NCBI GenBank assembly: GCA_016197305.1
Contig: JACPVZ010000092.1
Span: 1-54,183, forward strand
Length of the DNA stretch: 54,183 nt
Direction of reading: 5' to 3'
DNA from: Nitrosomonadales bacterium
Lineage (GTDB): Bacteria > Pseudomonadota > Gammaproteobacteria > Burkholderiales > Gallionellaceae
A program made the translations under genes and the position numbers. Positions 18,991-29,183 of the stretch are shown in pieces; position 1 is the first letter of the stretch, and each line of letters begins with the position of its first letter. The notes beneath the pieces are model-generated. The model was not told the origin of the DNA. It did not search any database and saw only the letters and a list, made by a program, of their open reading frames with translations.

Positions 18991-21630
18991 CTATGCTTTC
19001 AGCGCCACGAAAACCTCTTCCAGCATCTTCTTGGCATCGCTGAACAACATGCGGTTGTTCTCCTTGTAGAACAGCGGATTGTCCACGCCCGCATAGCCGG
19101 TAGCCATGCTGCGCTTCATCATGATGGAGGTCTTGGCCTTCCAGACTTCCAGCACCGGCATGCCTGCGATGGGGCTGGCCGGATCTTCCTGCGCAGCAGG
19201 GTTCACGATGTCGTTGGCGCCGATCACGATGGAAACATCGGTATCCGGGAAGTCCGCATTGATCTCATCCATCTCCATCACGATGTCGTAAGGCACCTTG
19301 GCTTCGGCCAGCAACACGTTCATGTGACCGGGCATGCGGCCGGCAACCGGATGGATGCCGAAGCGCACGTTGACGCCTTTCTCGCGCAGCAACTTGGTGA
19401 TCTCGTAGACCGTGTGCTGGGCCTGGGCCACGGCCATGCCGTATCCCGGCACGATGATCACGTTCTTCGCGGAGCTGAGCAGCTCTGCCGTCTCGGCGGC
19501 AGTAATCGCTGTCACTTCACCTGCCGGTTGGACATCTCCGCCCGCTTTCTTGGCGGGTGCCCCGCCGCCGAATCCGCCGGCAATCACGCTGATGAAGTTG
19601 CGGTTCATCGCGCGGCACATGATGTAGGAAAGGATCGCGCCGCTGGAGCCCACCAGCGCACCGGTGACGATCAGCAGGTCGTTGTTCAGCATGAAGCCGG
19701 TTGCCGCTGCCGCCCAGCCGGAGTAGCTGTTCAGCATGGACACCACCACCGGCATATCCGCGCCGCCGATGGCCATCACCATGTGGATCCCGAACAGCAG
19801 TGAAATCACCGTCATCACGGCCAGGCCTATCATGCCCGCGCTGACCGATTCGGCGTGCAGGAACTGCCAGCCGAACGCGATGACGACCAACAGGCCCGCC
19901 AGATTCATGAAGTGGCGTCCCGGCAACAACAGCGGTTTGCCGCCGATCTTGCCGGACAGTTTGCCGAAGGCGATGAGCGAGCCGGAAAGGGTCACCGCGC
20001 CTATCAGTATGCCCAGATAGATTTCAATCTCATGGATCGCCTTTTCCGCACTGGACAGATCCAGTGCGGCGACCGGGTCGATGTAGTTGGCGAAACCCAC
20101 CAGGCAGGCGGCCAGACCGACCAGGCTGTGCATCAGCGCGACCAGTTCCGGCATCTGCGTCATCTGCACCTTGCGCGCAGCATAGAGTCCGAGCACCAGC
20201 GCGCCGATGGCGATGATGCTGCTGATCGCATTGGTCACGCTCATCAACGGCGTATGCAGGGACGGCGTGACATTCCACACCACCATGTAGCCGACGAAAC
20301 ACGCGAGCACGAACACGGTGAAGTGGCCGAGGAACGCCGCGGGCGCGTAGGCACCGATCAGCAGGAACAGCAGCGCGGCGACACCGAACAGGACTGCGGT
20401 CTTTCCGGCTGATGCCGGAGCGCCACCGCTACCGTGGCCATGCGCGGCAGGCGCAGCAACAGGCTTGGCCGCCGGCTTGGGCGCAGCGGCCGGCTGTTTC
20501 GGCGCGGGAGCAGGCCAGGTGATTTCGCCGTTCTTGATCACCGTCAAGCCGCGGATCGCATCGTCCTCCATGTTGACGTTGATGACGCCGTCCTTGGTCT
20601 TGCACAGCTCCTCGGTCAGGCGGAACAGGTTGGTGGCATAGAGCGTCGAGGACTGCTTCGCCAGGCGGCTGACCAGGTCGGTGTAACCGATGATGGTCAC
20701 GCCGTGCTTCACCACTGCCTTGCCGGGCTCGGTCAATTCGCAGTTGCCGCCCCGCTCGGCCGCCATGTCGACGATGACGCTGCCCGGCTTCATGCTCTGC
20801 ACCATCTCTGCGGTGATCAGCTTGGGCGCGGGCTTGCCGGGGATCAGCGCGGTGGTGATGATGATGTCCACTTCCCTGGCCTGCTTGGCGTACATCTCGC
20901 GCTGTGCCTGCTGGAAGCCCTCGCTCATCACCTTGGCGTAGCCGCCGCCGCCGGAACCTTCTTCCTCATATTCGACCTTGACGAATTCGCCGCCCAGGGA
21001 CTTGACCTGGTCGGCCACTTCGGCACGGGTGTCGTTGGCGCGCACAATCGCGCCCAGGCCGGCCGCGGTGCCGATCGCCGCCAGACCGGCCACACCGGCG
21101 CCGGCGATGAAGACCTTGGCCGGAGGAACTTTTCCCGCGGCGGTGATCTGGCCGTTGAAGAAACGGCCGAAGGCGTTGGCAGCTTCGATCACGGCGCGGT
21201 AACCGCCGACACCGGCCTGCGAGGTCAGCGCGTCCATCTTCTGGGCGCGGGAGAGCGTGCGCGGCAACGCGTCGATGGCCAGCACGGTCGCCTTCTTCGC
21301 CGCCAGTTGCGCCATGAGCTCCGGATTTTGCGCCGGCCAGATGAAGCCGATCAGCGTGCCGCCTTCGCGCATCAAACCAACCTCGGCACTGGTCGGGACA
21401 GCCACCTTGAACACGATGTCGGATGCAGCCCACAGCTGGGGAGCACCTACAATGATTTCGGCACCTGCAGCGCGATAAGCGTCATCGCTGCAATTCGCGC
21501 CCTCTCCGGCGCCCGATTCAACCGCAACCTTGAAACCCAGCTTGACAAGCTTCTCTACGACCTCCGGCACCGTCGCGACCCGCTTCTCCCCTGCGGCTGT
21601 TTCACGGGGAATTCCTATCATTAGAGACAT
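18991..21630 (-). CDS. pntAB: Fused NAD(P) transhydrogenase, PntA-PntB in one ORF with shortened membrane domain
   Basis: PntA NAD domain ([50 protein letters not shown]), PntB ([88 protein letters not shown]). Confidence 0.93.
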   Translation of the reverse strand: MSLMIGIPRETAAGEKRVATVPEVVEKLVKLGFKVAVESGAGEGANCSDDAYRAAGAEIIVGAPQLWAASDIVFKVAVPTSAEVGLMREGGTLIGFIWPAQNPELMAQLAAKKATVLAIDALPRTLSRAQKMDALTSQAGVGGYRAVIEAANAFGRFFNGQITAAGKVPPAKVFIAGAGVAGLAAIGTAAGLGAIVRANDTRAEVADQVKSLGGEFVKVEYEEEGSGGGGYAKVMSEGFQQAQREMYAKQAREVDIIITTALIPGKPAPKLITAEMVQSMKPGSVIVDMAAERGGNCELTEPGKAVVKHGVTIIGYTDLVSRLAKQSSTLYATNLFRLTEELCKTKDGVINVNMEDDAIRGLTVIKNGEITWPAPAPKQPAAAPKPAAKPVAAPAAHGHGSGGAPASAGKTAVLFGVAALLFLLIGAYAPAAFLGHFTVFVLACFVGYMVVWNVTPSLHTPLMSVTNAISSIIAIGALVLGLYAARKVQMTQMPELVALMHSLVGLAACLVGFANYIDPVAALDLSSAEKAIHEIEIYLGILIGAVTLSGSLIAFGKLSGKIGGKPLLLPGRHFMNLAGLLVVIAFGWQFLHAESVSAGMIGLAVMTVISLLFGIHMVMAIGGADMPVVVSMLNSYSGWAAAATGFMLNNDLLIVTGALVGSSGAILSYIMCRAMNRNFISVIAGGFGGGAPAKKAGGDVQPAGEVTAITAAETAELLSSAKNVIIVPGYGMAVAQAQHTVYEITKLLREKGVNVRFGIHPVAGRMPGHMNVLLAEAKVPYDIVMEMDEINADFPDTDVSIVIGANDIVNPAAQEDPASPIAGMPVLEVWKAKTSIMMKRSMATGYAGVDNPLFYKENNRMLFSDAKKMLEEVFVALKA

Positions 21631-21871
21631 GCAGTCTTCCTCTTAACTGTTGGCGTTATTCTGAAAAATGCCCGGGTGAACGGGGCGAATATTTCCACAA
21701 GAATATTTCTGCCGATTATATACGACCTCTTTTCACTACTGCGCGGCATTGTGAGCCCAATCTCCGCGCCACAACCAAAAGACCGGCGCATCCGCATCAC
21801 AACCGACATGCTCCGGACTCCATCATAGATGGCGACAAGGGCGATCCGGGGCATCCGGTATAATCCGCGCC

Positions 21872-23689
21872 ATGCCTTCCATACACCTGCTCCCCGATTT
21901 ACTCATCAACCAGATCGCCGCCGGCGAAGTGATCGAGCGTCCCGCCTCCGCACTGAAGGAACTGCTGGAGAACAGCCTGGATGCGGGCGCGACCAGCATC
22001 GACGTGCAACTGGAAAGCGGCGGAATCAAGCTGCTGCGCGTGCGCGACAACGGCAAGGGCATCGCCAAAGACGAGCTGAAGCTGGCGCTGATGCGCCACG
22101 CGACCAGCAAGATCGCCTCGTTGGACGATCTGCAGAAGGTCGCCAGCATGGGCTTTCGCGGCGAGGCATTGGCCAGCATGGCGGCGGTGGCACAGCTCAC
22201 ACTGTCGAGTCGCACCGCTGAAGACACACACGGATGGAAGGTCGAGGCGATGGACGGGCAACTCAGCGCCCCCATCCCCGCCAGCCATGCGCAAGGCACC
22301 ACGGTGGAAATACGCGAGCTGTATTTCAACACCCCGGCGCGGCGCAAATTCCTGAAAACCGAATCCACCGAATTCGCCTGGTGCGAAGAGGCCTTCAAGC
22401 GCATCGCGCTGTCGCGCCCGGATGTCGCGTTCTCGCTGCAACACAACGGCAGGACCGTCTGGCAGCTGCCCGCGCAAGCCATCACCGAGCGCATCGCCGC
22501 GATCCTCGGCGCGGAATTCGGCCAAGCCGCCGTGCAGGTGGAACGTCAGGCGGCGAGCCTGTCGCTGCAAGGCCTGGCCGCGCTACCCGCCTATTCGCGT
22601 TCTAACCGTGACGCGCAATATTTCTTCGTCAACGGCCGCTTCGTGCGCGACAAAGTCGCCAGCCACGCGCTGCGCCAAGCCTATCAGGATATCCTGCATC
22701 ACCAGCGCCATCCGGCGTTCGTGCTATTTCTCGACATGCCGCCGGAACAGGTGGATGTGAACGTGCATCCCGCCAAGAGCGAAGTACGCTTTCGCGAGAG
22801 CCAAGGCATCCATCAATTCATCTTCCATACCTTGCAGGAAGCGCTCGCAGTTCCCGCCAGCGGGCGGGAGACCCGCGCGCCATCGACTCCTCAGCCCGCT
22901 CCGTATATTCCGGCACAACAATCCATGCGCCTGGGCGTTGCAGAAAAAGAGGCGGCTTATCGCCTGTGGGAATCACAAACGAACAACAACGTAGGATGGG
23001 TTGAGCCCTTCGGCAACGCTCAGGATAAACTCCGCGATACCCATCACTCCTCAACGCAAGCAAACGATGGGTATCGCGTTGCTCCACCCATCCTACAAGA
23101 CACCGAACACCCATTGGGGTTTGCATTAGCCCAGCTCTCCGGCGTCTACATCCTCGCGCAGAACACCCAGGGGCTGATCGTCGTGGACATGCACGCCGCG
23201 CACGAGCGTATCGTGTACGAAAAGCTCAAGGCCGCGCTGGACAGCGAGCGCATCGCCACCCAGCCGCTGCTGATCCCGGTGAGCTTCTACGCCGAGCCGC
23301 TGGATGTCGCGACCGTAGAGGCCGAGCAGGAGGCGCTGCACAAACTCGGCTTCGACATCGCCCCGCTCTCGCCCACCATGCTGGCGATACGCGCGATGCC
23401 GGTGATGCTCAAGCAATCCGAGGCCGAAGCCGCCGCGCAGGACGTGATCGCCGAGCTGCGCGAATATGGCGCCTCCCGCACCATGACCGAACGGCGCGAC
23501 GAACTGCTCGCCACCCTCGCCTGCCACGGCGCGGTGCGCGCCAACCGAACCTTGAGCGTCACCGAGATGAACGCGCTGCTGCGCGAAATGGAACAGACCG
23601 AACGCTCCGGCCAGTGCAACCACGGCAGGCCGACGTGGTTCCAGTTGAGCATGAGTGATCTGGACAAGATGTTCATGCGCGGGAAATAG
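21872..23689 (+). CDS. mutL: DNA mismatch repair protein MutL
   Basis: LLPDLLINQIAAGEVIERPASALKELLENSLDAGA, GFRGEALASMAAV, C-terminal ACHGAVRANRTLS, QCNHGRPTWFQLS. Confidence 0.97.
   Translation: MPSIHLLPDLLINQIAAGEVIERPASALKELLENSLDAGATSIDVQLESGGIKLLRVRDNGKGIAKDELKLALMRHATSKIASLDDLQKVASMGFRGEALASMAAVAQLTLSSRTAEDTHGWKVEAMDGQLSAPIPASHAQGTTVEIRELYFNTPARRKFLKTESTEFAWCEEAFKRIALSRPDVAFSLQHNGRTVWQLPAQAITERIAAILGAEFGQAAVQVERQAASLSLQGLAALPAYSRSNRDAQYFFVNGRFVRDKVASHALRQAYQDILHHQRHPAFVLFLDMPPEQVDVNVHPAKSEVRFRESQGIHQFIFHTLQEALAVPASGRETRAPSTPQPAPYIPAQQSMRLGVAEKEAAYRLWESQTNNNVGWVEPFGNAQDKLRDTHHSSTQANDGYRVAPPILQDTEHPLGFALAQLSGVYILAQNTQGLIVVDMHAAHERIVYEKLKAALDSERIATQPLLIPVSFYAEPLDVATVEAEQEALHKLGFDIAPLSPTMLAIRAMPVMLKQSEAEAAAQDVIAELREYGASRTMTERRDELLATLACHGAVRANRTLSVTEMNALLREMEQTERSGQCNHGRPTWFQLSMSDLDKMFMRGK
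22991..23096. repeat. Imperfect palindromic repeat element translated within the mutL linker
   Basis: GTAGGATGGGTTGAGC/GCTCCACCCATCCTAC outer arms and GCGATACCCATC/GATGGGTATCGC inner arms. Confidence 0.88.
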
Positions 23690-23753
23690 AGTGGATAAGC
23701 GCAGCGCATCCCTCATTGCTTTTGTAGACGACTCTTTAACATATGAGTAAATT

Positions 23754-24449
23754 ATGTCAATAGACAACCACGAAAATGCTCCTCAAAAAGACAAGCCGTT
23801 ATCTCCTATTGCCAAGTTCACTGAAGAGCACCCCCTTACCTTTTTAATATCTTTAATCTACTCAATATCTTTCATAACAGGCATATTTTTTGGAGAAGCA
23901 CTGTTTTTTACAAAATTTAAAGGCGGTGTGTTTTCTTACAAAGAGTCCCCAAGCCTCTTTATTATAAATTTCGTATTCAGCTCAGCCATATTTTCCATTA
24001 GTGCTAGCTGGTTATGGCACCATTACAAGCCAAATCGCACCCAACATTCGATTCAAAATATTGATGCTCCGTTGCTGCCATTCGCATGGATGACACTACC
24101 ACCACATCGAATCGTTGCACTCGCATTTTTCGCACCTTTTGTGCTTGCCATTGTTGCAGGAGTCATTTTGTGGGATGACCTCCACAAACAGTCCAACGTA
24201 ATACCTTGGATTTTTTACCAGCCAGTTATTTTGAAAATTTTTGGAGTGGGTTTAGCCGCTCTGTTAATTAGTATATGCCTATGGAGAAGCGGCGCATCCA
24301 TGTCGTCTAGGTCACAAGCTATTGTTGTAGCAGTAGCAGTTGCACTTACCATAATTAGCTGGGGGATTATCCAAATGTTTTCTATGATCGTTGCGTTTAT
24401 TACAAGCATATGGTGGTGGACACCTCAAAGGAAAAGCAATGCTCAATAA
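23754..24449 (+). CDS. AT-rich hypothetical membrane protein
   Basis: Several hydrophobic segments (LTFLISLIYSISFITGIFFG, IVALAFFAPFVLAIVAGVIL, AIVVAVAVALTIISWGIIQM); composition clearly lower in GC than the flanks. Confidence 0.65.
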   Translation: MSIDNHENAPQKDKPLSPIAKFTEEHPLTFLISLIYSISFITGIFFGEALFFTKFKGGVFSYKESPSLFIINFVFSSAIFSISASWLWHHYKPNRTQHSIQNIDAPLLPFAWMTLPPHRIVALAFFAPFVLAIVAGVILWDDLHKQSNVIPWIFYQPVILKIFGVGLAALLISICLWRSGASMSSRSQAIVVAVAVALTIISWGIIQMFSMIVAFITSIWWWTPQRKSNAQ

Positions 24450-24524
24450 ATGCAAAAAGGTTGTTTCAAAGAGTGAGATAACTAGAGCCTGAATGAGCTA
24501 GGCTCTGTTTGATTTCAATCAACG

Positions 24525-25724
24525 ATGACACACTCAACAACCACCCGCATCGCCTTCGCCAGCTTCATCGGCACCGCCATCGAGTTCTACGATTTCTACA
24601 TCTACGGCCTCGCGGTGGCGATGGTGATCGGGCCGGTGTTCTTTCCCGGCAGCGACCCGGCGGCACAGGCGCTGAACGCGTTCCTCACCTTCGGCATCGC
24701 CTTCCTCGCGCGCCCGTTCGGCGCGCTGCTGTTCGGACATTTCGGCGACAGAGTGGGAAGGAAAGTGACGCTGGTAGCATCCTTGCTGGTGATGGGCATT
24801 TCGACGATGCTGATCGGCTTCCTGCCCGGCTTTGATTCCATCGGCTGGGCCGCGCCCGCGCTGCTGTGCCTGCTGCGTTTCGGACAGGGCATCGGCCTCG
24901 GCGGCGAATGGGGCGGCGCGGCGTTGCTGGCGGCGGAGTATGCGCCTGAGGGCAGGCGTGGCTGGTTCGGCATGTTCCCGCAACTCGGCCCGCCGATAGG
25001 ATTCCTGTGCGCGGTCGGCAGCTTCCTGCTGCTGTCGCAGTGGCTGGACGACGAACAGTTTCGCGCCTGGGGCTGGCGCATCCCGTTCCTCGCCAGCGCG
25101 GCGCTGGTGATCGTCGGGCTGTATGTGCGGCTGAAACTCGCGGAGACCCCGGTGTTCGCCAAGGCATTGGCAACGCACCAGCCGGTCAAGCTGCCGCTGG
25201 CAGAATTATTCAGGCATCACGCCAAGCCGCTGCTGCTGGGCGCGCTGGCGATGGTGGTGTGCTATGCGCTGTTCTACATCACCACGGTGTTCGCGCTGAG
25301 CTACGGCGTCGCCACGCTCGGCATCCCGCGCCCGCAATTCCTCGCGATGCTGTGCGTCGCGGTGCTGTTCATGGCCGCGGCCACACCGCTCTCCGCGATC
25401 GCGGGCGACCGCTATGGACGCCGCCCGATACTGATGGTTGCTGGCTTTGCGGCCTTGTTGTCCGGATTTCTGCTCGCACCGATGCTGGGCAGCGGCTCGA
25501 CATTGCAGATCACCGTCTTTCTCTCCATCGAACTGTTCCTGATGGGCGCGACTTTCGCACCGATGGGCGCGCTGCTGCCGGAACTGTTCCCGACATCGGT
25601 GCGCTACACCGGCGCGGGCGCGGCCTACAATCTGGGCGGCATCCTCGGCGCCTCGCTCGCGCCTTACCTCGCGCAACAACTGGTGCAATACGGCGGCCTC
25701 GCCTGGGTGGGCGGGTATATCTAG
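24525..25724 (+). CDS. MFS transporter, metabolite:H+ symporter (MHS) family; in-frame TAG near the C-terminus
   Basis: FASFIGTAIEFYDFYIYGLA, ARPFGALLFGHFGDRVGRKVTL, ELFPTSVRYTGAGAAYNLGGILGASLAPYLA. Frame continues past the TAG to TGA at 25791-25793. Confidence 0.88.
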   Translation: MTHSTTTRIAFASFIGTAIEFYDFYIYGLAVAMVIGPVFFPGSDPAAQALNAFLTFGIAFLARPFGALLFGHFGDRVGRKVTLVASLLVMGISTMLIGFLPGFDSIGWAAPALLCLLRFGQGIGLGGEWGGAALLAAEYAPEGRRGWFGMFPQLGPPIGFLCAVGSFLLLSQWLDDEQFRAWGWRIPFLASAALVIVGLYVRLKLAETPVFAKALATHQPVKLPLAELFRHHAKPLLLGALAMVVCYALFYITTVFALSYGVATLGIPRPQFLAMLCVAVLFMAAATPLSAIAGDRYGRRPILMVAGFAALLSGFLLAPMLGSGSTLQITVFLSIELFLMGATFAPMGALLPELFPTSVRYTGAGAAYNLGGILGASLAPYLAQQLVQYGGLAWVGGYI

Positions 25725-25804
25725 GTTGCGGCGGCGATCAGTCTGCTGGCGGTGTGGATGATGGGCGAGACGCGAGACAGGGAGCTGGCATGAACTATCC
25801 AGCA

Positions 25805-25896
25805 CGTCATTCCCGCGTAGCGGGACAGCATTCAGGTTTTGTCCGCTTCGCAGGTTATTCGTTTTTTGCTGGATTCCCGCCTGCGCGGAAATGACG
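25805..25896. repeat. Inverted repeat of the CGTCATTCCCGC..GCGGGAATGACG type
   Basis: cgtcattcccgcgtagcggga at the left end and ttcccgcctgcgcggaaatgacg at the right end. Confidence 0.75.
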
Positions 25897-25906
25897 GTGT
25901 CTTAAC

Positions 25907-26830
25907 ATGATCCCCCTGCCCCCCACCATCTTCCTGATGGGCCCCACTGCCAGCGGCAAGACCGGTGTCGCGGTGGAGCTGGCGCAGCGCCTGCCGGTGG
26001 AACTGATCAGCGTGGATTCGGCGCTGGTGTTCCGCGACATGGACATCGGTACCGCCAAGCCGGATGCCGCGACACTCGCGAGAGCGCCGCACCACCTGAT
26101 CGACATCATCGATCCCACCGAAGCCTACTCCGCCGCCGCGTTTCGCCACGATGCGCTGCGTTTGATGAAAGACATCACCGCGCGCGGCAAGATTCCGCTG
26201 CTGGTCGGCGGCACGATGCTGTACTTCAAGGCGCTGCGCGAGGGACTCAGCGACCTGCCGCCATCCGACCCGGAGATCCGCGCCGCGCTCGATGCCGAGA
26301 TCGCAGAACACGGCATAGCATGGCTGCACAGCGAGCTGTCCAAGGTCGATGCCGAGACTGCAGCGCGCCTGCATGCCACCGACACGCAGCGCATCCAGCG
26401 CGCAATGGAAATCTATCGCATCAGCGGGAAGCCGATGTCCGCCTTGCTCGGCCAACATGAAAACGCCGGGCTTCCCTACCACATCCTCCCGATCGCCCTC
26501 GTCCCCTCCGACCGCTCAAAGCTCCACGCCCGCATCGCGACGCGCTTCAAGACGATGCTGGAACAGGGTCTGCTGGACGAACTGCGCATGCTCAGGGAAA
26601 AATATCCGCTGCACGCTGACCTGACTGCGATGCGCTGCGTGGGCTACCGGCAGGCCTGGCAATACATGGACGGCGAAATCGACGCAGGGCAATTGCTGGA
26701 GACCGGCATCGCCGCGACTCGGCAACTGGCAAAACGCCAGCTGACCTGGCTGCGTGCCATGCCGGACAACATCGAACTGGATTGCCTTGCGCCTGATTTA
26801 TTGCAGAAGGTACTCGGCATACTTCCATGA
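25907..26830 (+). CDS. miaA: tRNA dimethylallyltransferase
   Basis: [45 protein letters not shown]. Confidence 0.97.
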   Translation: MIPLPPTIFLMGPTASGKTGVAVELAQRLPVELISVDSALVFRDMDIGTAKPDAATLARAPHHLIDIIDPTEAYSAAAFRHDALRLMKDITARGKIPLLVGGTMLYFKALREGLSDLPPSDPEIRAALDAEIAEHGIAWLHSELSKVDAETAARLHATDTQRIQRAMEIYRISGKPMSALLGQHENAGLPYHILPIALVPSDRSKLHARIATRFKTMLEQGLLDELRMLREKYPLHADLTAMRCVGYRQAWQYMDGEIDAGQLLETGIAATRQLAKRQLTWLRAMPDNIELDCLAPDLLQKVLGILP

Positions 26831-27330
26831 CCACTCTGCGCGCACTCCAGGGCGACATCACCCACCTCCACGTCGATGCGATCGTCAACGCGGCGAACTC
26901 GTCGCTGCTGGGCGGGGGCGGCGTGGACGGAGCGATCCATAGAGCGGCGGGGCCGGATTTACTGGAGGAATGCCGCACGCTGGGCGGCTGCCCGACCGGG
27001 CAGGCGCGGCTGACGCACGGCTACAAGCTGCCTGCGAAGTTCGTGATCCACACGGCAGGTCCAATCTGGCATGGCGGCACGCAAAACGAGGCAAAGCTGC
27101 TGGCCTCATGCTACCGCGAGAGTCTGGCCCTCGCCGCCTCACAGGGACTGGCCAGCATCGCATTCCCCTGCATCAGCACCGGCGTGTATGGCTATCCGCC
27201 GGAACAGGCGGCCGAGGTCGTGATTGCGGCGGTGCGCGATCAGTTGCGCGCGCCCGGTTCGTTGCGCGAGGTAATTTTTTGCTGTTATTCGCAGAGCGAT
27301 CTGGCGCTCTACCAGTCGCACCTTGGATAG
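26827..27330 (+). CDS. Macrodomain protein (O-acetyl-ADP-ribose deacetylase type)
   Basis: [62 protein letters not shown]; 4-bp overlap with miaA. Confidence 0.95.
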   Translation: MTTLRALQGDITHLHVDAIVNAANSSLLGGGGVDGAIHRAAGPDLLEECRTLGGCPTGQARLTHGYKLPAKFVIHTAGPIWHGGTQNEAKLLASCYRESLALAASQGLASIAFPCISTGVYGYPPEQAAEVVIAAVRDQLRAPGSLREVIFCCYSQSDLALYQSHLG

Positions 27331-27357
27331 TCGAGCCGGCGGGTTACCGCGGAAGAT

Positions 27358-28248
27358 TCAGTGCGGCTTGTCCAGGTCGCAAACATTGCCGGAATCCGGC
27401 GCGACCATCGCCATCACGTCGACGGCAGGCAATCTCAGCAGCTCGCCTATCAGCTTGTAATCGTCGGGCAATGCCGCATCGTCCCAGCCATTGGCGGAAT
27501 GCCGTGCCAGATTGACCGCCAGCACGACGTTACGCACCCGCTCCTGCCGCGCACTAGCATCGTCCATCAGTTTCAGCAGCAGTTTCGGCAAGTCCCAGGC
27601 GGTCGCCAGCTCGCGCTGCAGGTCACGCAGCGAGAACCCCAACACCTGCTGCTCCGCGACATAACTGCGCAGGCTGCGGTCGTTTTTCTTCAATTCACCG
27701 ATCTCCAGCATCTGCACCGGATTGAAACACCACATCAGGATCTCGGAGATATCGCGCAGCAACGCGGCCACGCGCACCTCTTCGAAATGCAGGTCGTGCA
27801 GCAGCAACGCCCAGTCCCTGGCGTACTCCGAAGCACGGTGCGAACGGTGCACGACGCGCAGCACGTTGGACAACGCCGGGATATGGGCCGAGAGCATGTT
27901 TTCCACCAGCGGTTCGGCCAGCACATTGCTGAAGAACGGACCCAATCCGAGCATCAGCAACGCATGGTCGACCTGCATCACCTCGGCGGTCTGGATCTTG
28001 TGCTTGTGTTGCTGCAGGTAGCGCAACAGCTTCACGGTCATCAAAGGATCGTGCGCGATCACCGCGGCCACGGAATGCGCATTCAGGTTGTCGTCGTCTT
28101 CGCGCAGCAGCGCCAGCTCGCGCGAGGTCTGTTTGAGCACAGGCAGATCCGCATGCGCGAGCAGCGCCACCCAATGCTCCAGCCCCTTGTGATTCTCCCC
28201 TTCCGACATATCTCCCTCGCCGCCAATGCTCTCGATATACCAGGGCAT
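27358..28248 (-). CDS. HDOD domain protein
   Basis: LPVLKQTSRELALLREDDDNLNAHSVAAVIAHDPLMTVKLLRYL, DHALLMLGLGPF. Confidence 0.85.
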   Translation of the reverse strand: MPWYIESIGGEGDMSEGENHKGLEHWVALLAHADLPVLKQTSRELALLREDDDNLNAHSVAAVIAHDPLMTVKLLRYLQQHKHKIQTAEVMQVDHALLMLGLGPFFSNVLAEPLVENMLSAHIPALSNVLRVVHRSHRASEYARDWALLLHDLHFEEVRVAALLRDISEILMWCFNPVQMLEIGELKKNDRSLRSYVAEQQVLGFSLRDLQRELATAWDLPKLLLKLMDDASARQERVRNVVLAVNLARHSANGWDDAALPDDYKLIGELLRLPAVDVMAMVAPDSGNVCDLDKPH

Positions 28249-28266
28249 TAAGATAACACAGGTTAA

Positions 28267-29181
28267 CTAGCCGGCGGGAGTTTCCGATGCGACCGCCAGC
28301 TTGCCGACACGCCCCTCGACTTCGCGCATCTGCACCTCGTGGCGCGGCAATGCGCCGGCATCCAGCCCCTGCAGATATTGCTGCAGCGACACCAGTTCGT
28401 AGCCCTGCTTTTGCCAGCCTTCCAGCAGCTGCTCGAACACCGGCATCCACTTGCCCCCCTCCAGCTCCGCATGCAGCGTGAACACATGCCCGGTGCCGGG
28501 CGGCTGCGCGGTGAGTTTCAGCACGTGTGCGGCGATGTTGTCCAGCGTGATGCCGTCGCGGTTGATCAGCTCGTCCAGCGTCGGCAACGTGGTCGGCAGC
28601 TGCGGGCAGGCGACGATCTCGGCCTGCCAGGTCGGAATATAGGGATGGGCGCCACGGGTATCCGAGCTGTAATCGAACCCCATGCGCTGCATCAGGCGCA
28701 GCGCATGGCGGTTCATCTGCCAACCGGCCGCGGCATGGGCATGGGGCGCCTCGCCGAAGATCTCGGTATAGCGGTCCACCGCGCGCTGCAGTTCGCGCTG
28801 CGTCCACTCGGCATCCTTGTCCAGCACATGGTCCTGCCAGCGGATATGGTCATAGCAATGGATGCCGGTCTCGAAACCCGCATCGCGCACAGAACGCAGG
28901 ATGTCGGCGCATTTCCTGCCGATGTCCGGCGCGGGCAACAGCGTGCCATACAGCAGGGTCTTGTAGCCGTAATGCTCGACCACCGACATCCGCGACACCT
29001 TCTGCAGATAGCCCTTGCGGAACACGCGCTTGATCGCGCGTCCCATGTGGTCCGGGCCCAAAGTGAAGAAGAACGTCGCCTGGGCGTTGTGGCGTTGCAG
29101 GGTTGCTACCAGGCGCGGCACGCCTTCGCGGGTGCCGCGATAGGTGTCCACATCGATCTTGAGCGCGAGCTGTTGCACCAT
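28267..29181 (-). CDS. arnD: 4-deoxy-4-formamido-L-arabinose-phosphoundecaprenol deformylase (polysaccharide deacetylase family)
   Basis: LALKIDVDTYRGTREGVPRLVATLQRHNAQATFFFTLGPDHMGRA, FETGIHCYDHIRWQD; start ATG at 29181 chosen within the longer ORF. Confidence 0.93.
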   Translation of the reverse strand: MVQQLALKIDVDTYRGTREGVPRLVATLQRHNAQATFFFTLGPDHMGRAIKRVFRKGYLQKVSRMSVVEHYGYKTLLYGTLLPAPDIGRKCADILRSVRDAGFETGIHCYDHIRWQDHVLDKDAEWTQRELQRAVDRYTEIFGEAPHAHAAAGWQMNRHALRLMQRMGFDYSSDTRGAHPYIPTWQAEIVACPQLPTTLPTLDELINRDGITLDNIAAHVLKLTAQPPGTGHVFTLHAELEGGKWMPVFEQLLEGWQKQGYELVSLQQYLQGLDAGALPRHEVQMREVEGRVGKLAVASETPAG

Positions 29182-29183
29182 GC

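Noticed and set aside
2593-25724. Genome-wide amber (UAG) recoding as explanation for the tilS and MFS stops
   Set aside because: TAG is used as the natural terminal stop of several intact genes here (cheZ, mutL, macrodomain gene, gamma carbonic anhydrase gene, arnD), so UAG is not simply reassigned.
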